From assembly GCA_023213315.1 (NCBI GenBank), contig JAKCPI010007792.1:62001-126000 (forward strand): a stretch of DNA of 64,000 bases. The letters are read 5' to 3'. Source of the stretch: Euborellia annulipes (lineage: Eukaryota > Arthropoda > Insecta > Dermaptera > Anisolabididae). Shown here piece by piece: positions 42,975 through 52,782 of this stretch. The notes beneath the pieces are model-generated. The model was not told the DNA's origin and did no database searches. It worked only from the letters and a program-made list of their open reading frames with translations. Each line of letters starts with the position of its first letter. Positions within the stretch are counted from its first letter, which is position 1. A program made the position numbers and the translations under genes.

Positions 42975-43340
42975 AAAAATGTGGTGTGATTGGTCCCACA
43001 ACACACAACTTTCTCTTTGGTAATTGAAAGTTGTGTTCTGTGCTTGTCACGCCAAATTTTTTGGGTCGACATATATTTAGTTGATTGGAGAATTCTTCTG
43101 TTTCTTCTTCTTTTTATGACATATATTTAGTTTCGGCCGATATATTATAATTAAAATTTCAACCTCGTAGCTCAATTCTTTCATGCTTTAAATTGAACAC
43201 AGACAGACACATCAGACCATGCTGCGAGAACCACTTTCTTGAACTCATGGGGATCTCAAAACGTATATATCCATCAAAATCTCGACATCGAATTTTTTAC
43301 ATGAATCTCAATACTTTCTCTGTAAGTCATAAAAATCAGC
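42975..43340 (+). repeat. Dispersed repeat, longest copy
   Basis: GTGTGATTGGTCCCACAAC, hairpin ACACAACTTTC/GAAAGTTGTGT, GGCCGATATATTATAATTAA, CAACCTCGTAGCTCAATTCT, ACAGACAGACACATCAG, GGGGATCTCAAAACGTATAT and ATCTCAATACTTTCTCT. Shares order with 37375-37560 and 51655-51870. Confidence 0.7.
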
Positions 43341-43342
43341 TA

Positions 43343-43403
43343 AGCTTAGCTCTGGTAATCCGTGTTCGCCATTCATGTATTCACAAAATGTAACCTCTGA
43401 GTG
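43343..43403 (-). mobile_element. SINE family 3 head fragment
   Basis: Plus-strand GCTCTGGTAATCCGTGTTCG, CCATTCATGTATTCACAAAA, CTCTGAGTG matches the CAGCTCGGGTAGCTC...CCCTGAGCG end of the complete copy with many changes. Confidence 0.55.
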
Positions 43404-44950
43404 AAAAGATGTGTAACGTCACAAAACATGTTTTTTATTTACATTCCTGCAATATTAACGTTAGATGATTAAAAAAAATTCTTCTCATGTTATATTTATA
43501 CATATAACTCATCTGGTAATACAAAAAAATATTTAATTTTAGACACATTCCTATTTAATATTAATTTCACTCTAATTTCAATTTGACTCTCTCATTTTTT
43601 TTAAATTAAATTTTCTATTATTTTATTCAATAAGGATAAACTTAAATATATATATATATATATATGGAAATGTGTGTGTGTGTAAATTTAGCTTCATCAA
43701 ATATTCAATTTAATGAACATTTAATTGCTTTTAAATGAATGACATTAAATGGGAATTTCGAATAAGTGTTTTCTCTCTCTCTCTCTCTTCTTCAAAATGG
43801 ATGAAAGAGGAGGGGAGTTTGTTACTGCAGTAGAAATGGGATATCATCAGCAGTAAAGAGTGATTGGGTTTAATGAGGAGGGATGGAGGAGTTAAAAAAA
43901 AAATATTAAAAATTCCAAACTAAATATGATGATATAGGGGGTTTGGAGGTGGAGGGAATGTAATGACGTAATTACGTAAAAAAAATTAAATAAATAAACA
44001 TTAAATCATTTTTTACATATTAAAACTAATATAAAAAAAAAAATGGAAAATTTAATGGAATAAATTGACCAATTTTCATCAAAATTTCAACGCTGATTCT
44101 GCGAAGCAGATAAGTCTAATTAAAGAAAAATAAATTTATGCTAAATACTGAATAAAAAATTCCAATTTCAAGTATGCATAAGAAAGAAAATAAAAGTAAC
44201 ATCCTCATCTCTTAGGTTTTATCTCATCAAATATTCTCTATCCATTTAAAAAAATATAAATATGATTAATTAGAGTATAATAATTGGGAGATTTATATTT
44301 TTATTTTTAATTAGATATTAAATAGGCAAGAACTAATTCCCTCACTATTTATAAGAGATGTAGAACGTATATAAATATATCTATATCTTTCTCTTCTCAT
44401 ATTTTTCCCCAGACCAAAACGTTATTATAAAATATTTCGATTGTCAATTTTTTTTTTAACCCTTCTTTCTTCGAGTAAACTGAATATAAAAGCCTTGAAT
44501 ATTTTATTTTCAATCTGCTAGCTAGTGTTTATAAGAATTGCTCTGTTATCTTTTATTGAGTGTGAAAATGGTCGTTTATAGAGAAGAAGGAGTAGAAGGG
44601 AGATAAAAAAAAATCAAGAGGGATAGGGGGAGGGGGTCGGAAAATTTATTATTCTTATTTATAATGGAATTTAATTTAATTGTTCATTAAAATAAATAGT
44701 TCAATTATTTTTTTTTTTATATTACATGAATAAATTAAAAAATTGTGTTTTATTTAAAAAAAAAATCTCTACTACACACAGAAGTGAAACTTCTAAGCAT
44801 AATTTGTGTTCTGTTGTACTCCTCTCGAAAACAACCTTTAGATGAACACAAATTTGCAAATTAATAAAATTTGAGCTCATCGTGGAAAGTTTTCTAAGGA
44901 TTTTTCTTCAAACATAAACAATCATTAACATATTAATTCTAGCTCTTTAA
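43404..44950. other. AT-rich stretch, no gene seen
   Basis: (TA)n at 43649-43665, (TG)n at 43672-43682, (CT)n at 43771-43789 and many homopolymers. No frame or repeat supported. Confidence 0.5.
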
Positions 44951-44952
44951 TT

Positions 44953-45398
44953 TTAGCAACATTCGATTAAAAATGTTTTTAATAATTTGTTTACATTATT
45001 GTTTTAATTATTAATTAAATTAATTTTTCATTTTTTTAAATCATGTACACATTTCTTAAATAATTAATTCGTATTTAGTTTTAATTGTAATTAACATACT
45101 ACCATTTCTATTTGGTTATTTTTGTTTGTAATAGTTGGTTGCAGTTCTGCTTGACTACTTGAAACAATATATCAAATTACATTGTTAGTTGATAGAGGTA
45201 GAAAGAGAGAGAGATAATATTTCAAATGATATTTAGCAAGATTTAATTTCAAAGAAAATAATACCTCATTTAATTAAATAATATCATTTTTAAATTAAAT
45301 TAATTAATATTATTTTTAAATTAAGTTAATTTAATTAATTAATCAAAACAATAATGTAAATAAAGTATTATTAAAAACATTTTTAATTGAATGTCCCT
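44953..45398. repeat. AT-rich inverted-repeat element, ~75-bp arms
   Basis: Left arm AGCAACATTCGATTAAAAAT, GTTTTTAATAATTTGTTTAC, ATTATTGTTTTAATTATTAA; right arm (45322-45397) is its reverse complement with few changes (AACAATAATGTAAATAAAGT, AACATTTTTAATTGAATGTC). MITE-like. Confidence 0.75.
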
Positions 45399-45904
45399 AA
45401 GAGAAAAAGTTAAAATTTTAATAATAAATTTCTTCAATTCCAAATAATTCATATTTTATTTATAACTTCACAATGCCCTAATATCTAAAATGGTTATTTA
45501 TTATCTTCAAAAAAAAAAAAAAAAATTATATTATTATTTTATACAAAACCCTTGGGATTCTCGCTAGAGAGAAGTAATTTTTTTTTCAAGAGAGAAAAAA
45601 AAGATCCATTAAAAAACCATCAAGAAAAATCATTACGCTATAAAAAAAATAAATTCTACGTATAGGCCTATAGACTATATCTAAATTTGAAATGTTAACC
45701 TTGGAATTCTGAATTTAAGTTTAAAGATAGGAGAAGAAACGACTAAAATAAATAAATAATAAGTACTTACTCATAATAATTCAAATATTGCACGGTTGTA
45801 AATTATTTAAAAAATAATATAGTTAAATATTCAAATCATGTTACCAATTTAGTTGATTTTATAGTGCAATGGAATTAAATCTTCTTATACCTATACTGTA
45901 TTAG
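45399..45904. other. AT-rich stretch, no gene seen
   Basis: Homopolymer-rich DNA without recognisable feature. Confidence 0.45.
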
Positions 45905-46965
45905 AAAGAATAAAATCTATTTACCAAAAAAAATAACAATAAGTATTAAATAATTAAATCAATTATTTGAAAAACAAAAAATTACTAATTGAGTCAAATC
46001 AAAATTTTTATATTTCTCGGCGAATTTGATCATCATCCCAATAATTAAAAATATTAATAATCATTAAATAAATAAATAAGAATTAATTAAAAAAGAATAA
46101 CAAATAAAATAAGATAGATTTTTTGTTTGTAAATAATCGCTGCCATTGAGAGTCCTTCCCAATTATTTTTTTCTTTTCTTTGATGACGTTTAATCAACGG
46201 CTATTCTACCCATTTAAAAAAAAATATAGAAAGGATTATTAAAAAAAATATATATATGAATAAAAAAAACTCACACAATACAAAAAATAATATTTGGTCT
46301 CAAATAAAGCATTAAATAACCTCACCATTTGAAAAAAAAAATCAATTAAAAATAAATACAAATAACAACAATACCAATTAAATTAATTATTTGAAAAAAA
46401 AAAATAACGTAACAATTTAATAATTAAATTTATTTTTTAATTTCCTGGCGAATTTGATCATCGTTACAATAATTAAGAAGATTTTAATAATCAATAACTA
46501 AATTAATTAGCCCACGGGGCTTGGCGTAGAGGTTAGCGTGCTAACCTTAAATACCAAACGTCGGGAGTCGGACCCCAGGTAGTTCGAAATGATTTTATTT
46601 AAAAAGTCAATCTGAAAAATACCAAGTTGGCTGTAAAATAAAAAAAAATAAGCCATGGACTCTAAATGTAAATTATAAATTCAAAAATAACAGGTTATCG
46701 TGAAATGTCTTATTTGGCCTGAGCTGCCGAAAAAAACAGTGTACGGAATGTTATCGGGTAAAGTGTAAGTCGTGAAGAGAAGAAAGTGTAAAAGAATGTT
46801 TAGTCATAAAAAAATGCCTCTAGCTAGCGGTTTTTGAGGGCAAAGCAACAGCTAGCTACAAGTGCCTGGCGTAGCGTGGGGCCGCGAAGCGAAGCGAGCG
46901 CTTGTACCTAGTAGTCAATAACTAAATTAATTAATAAGAATTGTTTGTAAATAATAAAAGGTAAA
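45905..46965. repeat. Direct duplication of ~200 bp, one copy split by a SINE
   Basis: TTAAATCAATTATTTGAAAA, TTTCTCGGCGAATTTGATCA, CAATAATTAA and TAAGAATTAATT at 45945-46095 are repeated as AATTAATTATTTGAAAAAAA, TTTCCTGGCGAATTTGATCA at 46375-46470, then TAATAAGAATTG after the SINE at 46930-46942. The first copy approximates the empty insertion site. Confidence 0.75.
46510..46914 (+). mobile_element. SINE family 1 with extra GC-rich 3' module
   Basis: A perfect 19-bp duplication, TCAATAACTAAATTAATTA, lies at 46491-46509 and 46915-46933. Inside, a family 1 SINE (GCCCACGGGGCTTGGCGTAG, A-box-like AGAGGTTAGCGTG, B-box-like AGTCGGACCCC, then TTATCGTGAAATGTCTTATT and GGCCTGAGCTGCCGAAAAA) runs to an ATAAAAAAA tail near 46815. 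A ~98-bp palindromic module (CTCTAGCTAGCGG to GCGCTTGTACCTAGTAG) follows before the duplication. SINE and module thus inserted together or the module replaced the polyA tail later. Confidence 0.85.
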
Positions 46966-47820
46966 TTATTATTATTATTTTTTTAAATAGAGAAATTAGT
47001 TTTTAGAGAAAAAGGCATTTTTTTTTTGCAAGGCTTAATTTATAACCTCTTCCCTTTCCACAATGGACACACCCTCTTAGGAATGCATCCAAATAAAATT
47101 GCTTTTGTCTATCTATCTGTCTGTGTTTGTGAATAGCTTTCAAAGAGAGAGAGAGCTTTTGTTTATTTCATAATAGAACAAAGTTAATAGAAATTTATTA
47201 AATATGAGAGAGGGTGGATGAGTGTGGGAGAATATTTTCTTTCTTTTGCTCTCCTTCTATTATTCTCTTCTATTGATTAATTTTAATTGTATAATTTTTT
47301 TTTTTTTTTTTTTTTTAACAATAATAATAAATTTCGAAAAGAAAATTAAATTTTTTTTTAGATTTGAACAATGAATATTATGCATGGTGGAGAGGTATGG
47401 GATTTTGTTATTAGGAGAAGGTAGCTCCATCTTTCTTCGTTCATTTCTAACGAACTAATCTTATTTATAGTTCCAACTGGTTCCTTTTATCTTCTATACT
47501 AGGGAGGATGTTTTAGTTTATGTTTTTTGTTGTGGAGGGGGGCGTCCCATAGCTCCCGAGGAATCGAACATTTATCTAGTAGTTTTAGAAAAGGAAACAA
47601 GACAAAAACATTCATTTATATCGCAACATGACCGCCTTCTGCGGCCCTCGTTGAGTTTTTTTTTATTATTAAAATTTTTATGGCATAAAATTTTCACATA
47701 AATTTATCATCTTCCCCATTTCATTTGGGTAGCTTGGACGCTATATAATGTCCAAAATTTCAACGGGAAATTGGCCAAGGAGACGGACACAATGAAACAC
47801 TCCCCAATTATAGGTATATA
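46935..47820. other. AT-rich stretch, no gene seen
   Basis: (GA)n near 47143, long T run 47298-47317. A less AT-rich part at 47520-47660 shows no domain. Confidence 0.45.
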
Positions 47821-47826
47821 TATATT

Positions 47827-48385
47827 GTATATACAGGGGGGTCCTAAACTGTATATTCCAAAAATGTAAAGGGGACCTAAATAAGCAGATTATGTATAGG
47901 ATTGTGTGTATTTGTATGATAATGCCACCTTGAGCCGGTAGAAAGCGCTGATGACTTTTTGCTAGCTAGATTTATCATTTTCATGCACGGATCTTGAGCA
48001 GCACATGCATTTCATGTATGGGACTGAAGAAGGAAATGGATTAACTGTTCAAATCTCACAGGATATAACTCCCTATGAAGATGTTTGAATGTTCGACGAT
48101 CCAGCTAATTCCTTTCCGGGAATCGCTCTCTGTATATCCTTTGAGCAGCTAATCCATTTCCTTTCATACATGAAATATACGTCGGCAAGCCCCGGTGAAT
48201 CGATGCATAAGTGGTGGAAATAATGAATCTAGCTAAAGAAGCGCTTTTATACGCCTAAGTTATCAGCGCTCTTTATGGGCTCAAGACGGTATTACCGCAC
48301 ATACAATCCTATACAAAATCTGATTTTCTAGGTCCCCTTTACCTGTCTTTACATTTTTGGACATAGGGCTACCCTGCGTATATAC
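47827..48385. repeat. Long imperfect palindrome, ~560 bp
   Basis: Outer ends TATATAC/GTATATA, then CCAAAAATGTAAAGGGGACC against GGTCCCCTTTACCTGTC...TTTACATTTTTGG, AGATTATGTATAGGATTGTG against CACATACAATCCTATACAAA, and AAGGAAATGGATTA against TAATCCATTTCCTTT. No coding capacity; looks like a MITE or foldback element. Confidence 0.85.
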
Positions 48386-48390
48386 TGTAC

Positions 48391-48570
48391 CCAGACAGCT
48401 TGGAGCAACATTGCTGCAAAATTGCAGTTCAAACAACAACATTGCAGCAATATTCCTGCAATATGAATGCCAATATGAGTTGCCAATATTTTTCAAGATT
48501 TACAATATTCCTGCGATATTGGCAATATATGCATGATTCGCAATGTTTCTGCAATATTCCAAGCTGTCGG
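48391..48570. repeat. Small TIR element rich in GCAATATT
   Basis: Ends CAGACAGCTTGGAGCAA and GCAATATTCCAAGCTGTCGG are inverted repeats. The interior repeats GCAATATT and TTGCAGCAATATTCCTGC. Two open frames on opposite strands overlap it and extend into flanking DNA; unsupported. Confidence 0.7.
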
Positions 48571-48574
48571 TAGA

Positions 48575-49340
48575 TACAAAAAAATTTGTATTGTTTTTTG
48601 GCATCTTAGCCCAATATATAGACTTAAAACGATACAAATTATCCACGCATATTTATTTACACCATCGGATCGGTTTGGAAATCGAACCCACACTCTTTAT
48701 CTTTTAATGGCTATCAATATTGACATTTGTCACGGGGGTGATTTTCAAGTGGCTTATATACAGTTCCTTGTTTAGAAAAAAAGAAGAAGAGAATTTGGCC
48801 TGATTCCAGTTAGAATGATGTTAGCCAATGGGGAATGAGTGGAGGGGATGGTCCCCCTCACCCCACCCCCGTGTAGAAAAAAAAACAACTTATTTTCACC
48901 TCCCCTCCATTCTTTTTGAAGGAATCCAACACATAAATCAAACCGTTTTTTATTTTTATTCTATCTATCTATCTATCGTGGTCTAATACCGTATATATTA
49001 ATGATTGAAGGGATTATAAATCAAAACTTTAATAAATTAAATGACGTAGTAAGAGGCTATCATCTATTATTTTTTAACTGAAGAAGGTAGATGGATGTAT
49101 TTTTATTTTATTCATATTTGTAGAGAGAGGGAGGTAAACAAAAATAAAGTCATGAATGGTTTAAGGATTTATTTATTTAATAAATTCAGATTTAAAAAAA
49201 AAAAATCTTGGGGATTTACTTTCAATCTCTTTAGTAAACATCATAAGATTTCCTTTTTTTTTTTTTTTTTTTCATTTTATTGATTGAACATTTAGTTCAA
49301 ATATCAAAATTAGAAAAAAAAATGAATTTATAAATCCTAA
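48575..49340. other. Mixed stretch, no gene seen
   Basis: 48668-48700 includes GGAAATCGAACCCACAC, a possible reverse-strand tRNA-like box. (CTAT)n at 48961-48978. No gene supported. Confidence 0.4.
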
Positions 49341-49344
49341 AGTA

Positions 49345-49430
49345 GCAAGATCGTTGCTGTTAAGTGATGGCAAGCATGGCTGAATCTCGGATAGGTGACC
49401 CCGAGGGACCAACGTGTTGAACGTCCCCGG
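49345..49430 (+). pseudogene. 5S rRNA-like sequence (5S pseudogene or 5S-derived SINE)
   Basis: GTTAAGTGATGGCAAGCATG, GCTGAATCTCGGATAGGTGA and CCCCGAGGGACC, CGTGTTGAACG follow the order of the 3' two-thirds of metazoan 5S rRNA (GTTAAGCAACGTCGAGCATG, CTTGGATGGGTGACC, CTGGGAACACC, GTGTTG), including the internal promoter region. The 5' third and many positions are changed, so it is not a working gene. Confidence 0.7.
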
Positions 49431-49860
49431 CTGTTATCTGTATAATACAAATTAAGATACTATATATTCTTACTACTCATAAACCCCTAAATGGCTCCAG
49501 CGAGCTGAAAAGGAATTAAAAAAAAAATTATAGTCGATATTATTAAATTAAAGAGGAACTTGAGAGAACGTTTGTCGTAAAACAAAACAATTATTCAAGA
49601 CACTTAAAAAAAAAAACTGGGGAGATCATCGCACATACCAATTATCGATTGAAACATCAATCAAACTGTTGAACTGGTTCCAGATCTGCAGTATAAGTAT
49701 AAACAAACTGAAATTTTTGAGAATTCAAAGAATTACTATTGTTAATATTGTAGTTGTGGTAGTTTAGTTGTATCAAGGAAGGAAGTCTCCGTTTTTGCCA
49801 CCCTCCTTGAAACTACTGTTACTTGTAGTTTTGGCTCTGTGATGTGATTATAAAGAAAGG
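49431..49860. other. Possible SINE body or unclassified DNA
   Basis: No tail or target duplication for the 5S-like head was found. Nothing else recognised. Confidence 0.35.
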
Positions 49861-49864
49861 AAAG

Positions 49865-50278
49865 AGATACAGTATCAGCCAAATTGGGATGCCAAACAAA
49901 CTCCCAAAAAAAAAAACATTTCGGTCTAAATTTATTAGGCCATCTTAAGTTAATGGAAATTATACAAGGTCCAATAAATTTAGGCCAAAATGTTTTATTC
50001 TGGGAGTTCTATTGAACTTGGTGCATCCCAATTTGACTGATATCCTTATCCCTTAACGATTTCTCTTCTCTCTCTCTCTCTCTATCCCTTCATTATAGAT
50101 ACAGTATCAGCAAAATTGGAATGACAAACAAACCCCCAGAATAAAACGTTTCGGCCTAAATTTATTAGGCCACCTTCAGTTAATGGAAATTATACAAGGT
50201 CCAATAAATTTAGGCCAAAATGTCTTATTCTGGGAGTGTTATTGAACTTGGTGCACCCCAATTTGGCAAATATCTCCA
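49865..50278. repeat. Two direct copies of a ~183-bp palindromic element
   Basis: Copy 1 is 49865-50046, copy 2 is 50097-50278. Each begins AGATACAGTATCAGC, contains GGCCTAAATTTATTAGGCC and CAATAAATTTAGGCCAAAAT, and ends near CCCAATTTG..TATC. On the minus strand of copy 2, CTGAAGGTGGCCTAA, then TTTAGGCCGAAACG gives a hammerhead-like core with a strong stem. A CT microsatellite separates the copies. Confidence 0.85.
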
Positions 50279-50281
50279 TCC

Positions 50282-50745
50282 CTTCATTAAAGTATATAAA
50301 CAACTTATCAAGGATACACGTGTATGGATTCACACGGAAAATGTAAATCTTGAATTAACGATTCTGCACGTGTAAGGCTGCTTATTAAAATGATATGGTG
50401 ATGTGAACAAGAGAGTAGAAAAAAAACAAAAACAATCTCTTCAATCCCCTCGGGTGGTTGAGAATTTTCTTTACTTTATACACCCTCCTATATTGTCCAC
50501 TTGAGTTAGCCTGTTCAGGTTTATAATGGAAAAATTATTTCATTTCTTTGTCTTGAATTGTTATGAAACAAACAATAAGCCGAAATATGGTTTAACAGAG
50601 AACCTTGATAAGCAGATTAAGTATTACCTAGTCAAAAAAAAAAAAAAAAAACGGATTTATGGGAAAATTATTTGGTGTTTTGTTTAAAATCTCAGGAATG
50701 ATAGGGGATTGGTTAATCAGATCTGCATTGCAACCTCCAGTCCCC
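50282..50745. other. AT-rich stretch, no gene seen
   Basis: An A-run at 50634-50650. No feature supported. Confidence 0.45.
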
Positions 50746-50749
50746 GTTT

Positions 50750-51200
50750 CTAACATAATCATTTTGAAGATCTTCAGACCAACAGTCTCCAAGAAGTTGA
50801 AGATCTGGGTCTGTTCTAAGGAAGGAAACTTTCTTTGATATACCTCCTCCTTCTTTTGAGGAGATGGATGACTGATTCACATAATTTGTATACTGGTATG
50901 TCGTCTTTTGATGCGTTCCATTCTTTCAAGAATCCTGTTTGTATCCTCATCCTATTTTTATTTAGTTTCATGCAGTTGCAGTTATTTTCTGGTTGTATGT
51001 TAATTTGATTGTCTCCATTTTGGATGTTGTCTCCCTTTGACTCAAGGTATTATACAAGGGCCCCCATTGGCTTGATTCCGCTGAACAGGTCTGGTCCAAT
51101 AAAAGGTGTTTATGATCATTTGATTGTAAGCTTATCTACTATTTTGCTCATGCCCATTCCTGTATGTCCTGGAATCTAATGAAAAATAACCTTTTTCTTT
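50750..51200 (-). pseudogene. LINE ORF2 C-terminal (RNase H) fragment
   Basis: The minus strand reads IPGHTGMGMSKIVDKLTIK, matching the WIPGHxGIxGNExAD segment of the RNase H domain in Jockey/I-type LINEs, then PFIGPDLFSGIKPMGAL, and KNRMRIQTGFLKEWNASKDD with VYKLCESVIHLLK, which fits the C-terminal GHxxL...C..C...HLLxxC region with cysteines mostly lost. Stops and frame changes are present. Inactive. Confidence 0.75.
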
Positions 51201-51640
51201 CTCTAATTTATTTAGATAACCAATGATTCCATAGAATTTCAGCGATCTTATTAAAAACTGGTCATCTAGGTAGTCCGAAGTATCGTAGAGATCAACTTCT
51301 TAATAATGTAGAAATTTAGAATACTAATTGCTGTTGATTAATACCTTTTCTATTATTACGCTCCAAAAATGGACCAAGAAGTTCGAAATAAAAAATACCA
51401 TTTGTGAAATAAATGTTAGTTTATTGTAGTAAGCAAAGAAGAGTAACAACAACAACAAAAAACCACGATGAGTTGTAACCCTATTTTCTTTCATCTTCAT
51501 CTTTTTCTTCCCCTCTACAATATAAACAGAGTCATTTGAACTTGTTCCAAAAAAATGTCCTTCTATACTATATTTATTTCTACACTTCCTTTAAATTCAT
51601 ACAATTTATTTATTCATTAATCTGTTAATATTTATTTTAT
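51201..51640. other. Unclassified AT-rich stretch
   Basis: Possibly upstream LINE sequence near 51200-51340, too diverged to read. (CAA)n at 51445-51462. Confidence 0.4.
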
Positions 51641-51654
51641 CAAAAGAAAAAAAA

Positions 51655-51870
51655 TCTGGTGTGATTGACCGCACAACAGATTATTTTTTGCCTACAAATA
51701 TTTAGTTTTCGCTAGTACATGGGTAACTTAAATATCAATTTTAAACATTTTAGTTCTTGAGATGTTTTGTTCACAAACAAACCATTTTGTAACGTTCTTT
51801 TTGGGTCTCAAGGACCCTCTAAACGTGTATTTCCACAATACTTTCTAAATATTAAATAATTAGTAAGTAA
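51655..51870 (+). repeat. Dispersed repeat, diverged copy
   Basis: TCTGGTGTGATTGACCGCAC, TATTTAGTTTTCGCTAGTAC, ACAAACAAACCATTTTG, GGGTCTCAAGGACCCTCTAA and CACAATACTTTCT parallel 42975-43320. Confidence 0.6.
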
Positions 51871-51951
51871 AAACGGACTATTCTTTGGATAATTCATTTT
51901 ATACCCTATGATGAAATTGGAAAGTAATATTTATGCTATTGAGTTTAATTG

Positions 51952-52233
51952 AGCCCACGGGGCGTGGTGTAGAGGTTAGCGTGCTAACCTCATATACCAA
52001 ACGTCGCGGGTTCGGACCCCAGGCAGTCCGATGATTTTATTTAAGCCATCTGGATACCAGATGGCTTAAATAAAAATGCCTGGACCCTAATATATATAAA
52101 TTCATAAATAACGGTTATCGTAAATGTCTTATATGGCCTGAGCTGCCGAAAAGACAGTGTGAACGTGTGTGTGAGTGTGAGTGTGAATGAGAAAAAAGTG
52201 TGAATGTTTTTTATAAAAAAAAAAAAAAAAAAA
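51952..52233 (+). mobile_element. SINE family 1, full-length copy
   Basis: The 10-bp duplication AGTTTAATTG at 51942-51951 and 52234-52243 bounds a 282-bp element. It has a tRNA-like head (GTGGTGTAGAGGTTAGCGTG; B box GGTTCGGACCCC), a 19-bp near-perfect hairpin (52035-52075), a body with TTATCGTAAATGTCTTATAT and GGCCTGAGCTGCCGAAAAGA, a GTGTGAGTGTGA stretch and a ~20-bp A-tail. Likely the youngest copy here. Confidence 0.9.
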
Positions 52234-52244
52234 AGTTTAATTGG

Positions 52245-52780
52245 GGCAAATAATAAGAAGAAAGCTCAGGTTGGTTTTCGCAAGCATTATAGTTAATTTC
52301 AAGAGCTAATTAAAATTTACGAAAGCCTCAGGAGGAGTCAGAAAACTGAATCCTCTTCTACTCCATCTCCTCTTTCTCTTTCCAATTTATAATTCATCTT
52401 AGTTACGAAAATGTGCGTCTATACATAATAAAATGTGGGCCTGATATTTAAGAAAAAAAATTAGTCTCAATGGTCTTAACTCCTGGACCAACTAAAGTGA
52501 ATAATTTTCATGTTACAAATTGTAAAGTAATAACTGGAAGTAAAATAAAGATTTTCAAATTCCTAGTCGCCTTAATTATAGGCTTCCAAGAAAATTTGAG
52601 GCTCATTCTGTCACAAAAGCACTTGGCTTTTTTTAAGTCTTTAGGTTGAGAGAATGTCTACTAGGTCAATGTGATATCACTTGGGTAGCTCTTCAACCTC
52701 ATTTTGAACTAAATCTTTTCATATTAACTAAGTAGAGCCTTGTTTGAAAAGGATGTAATTTTTTCAATCAATGCTATTCA
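52245..52780. other. Unclassified stretch
   Basis: No domain or repeat recognised. TAGAGCCTTGTTTGAAAAGG at 52733-52752 resembles GGACTTTGTTTGAAAAAACC just right of the next element. Confidence 0.4.
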
Positions 52781-52782
52781 TC

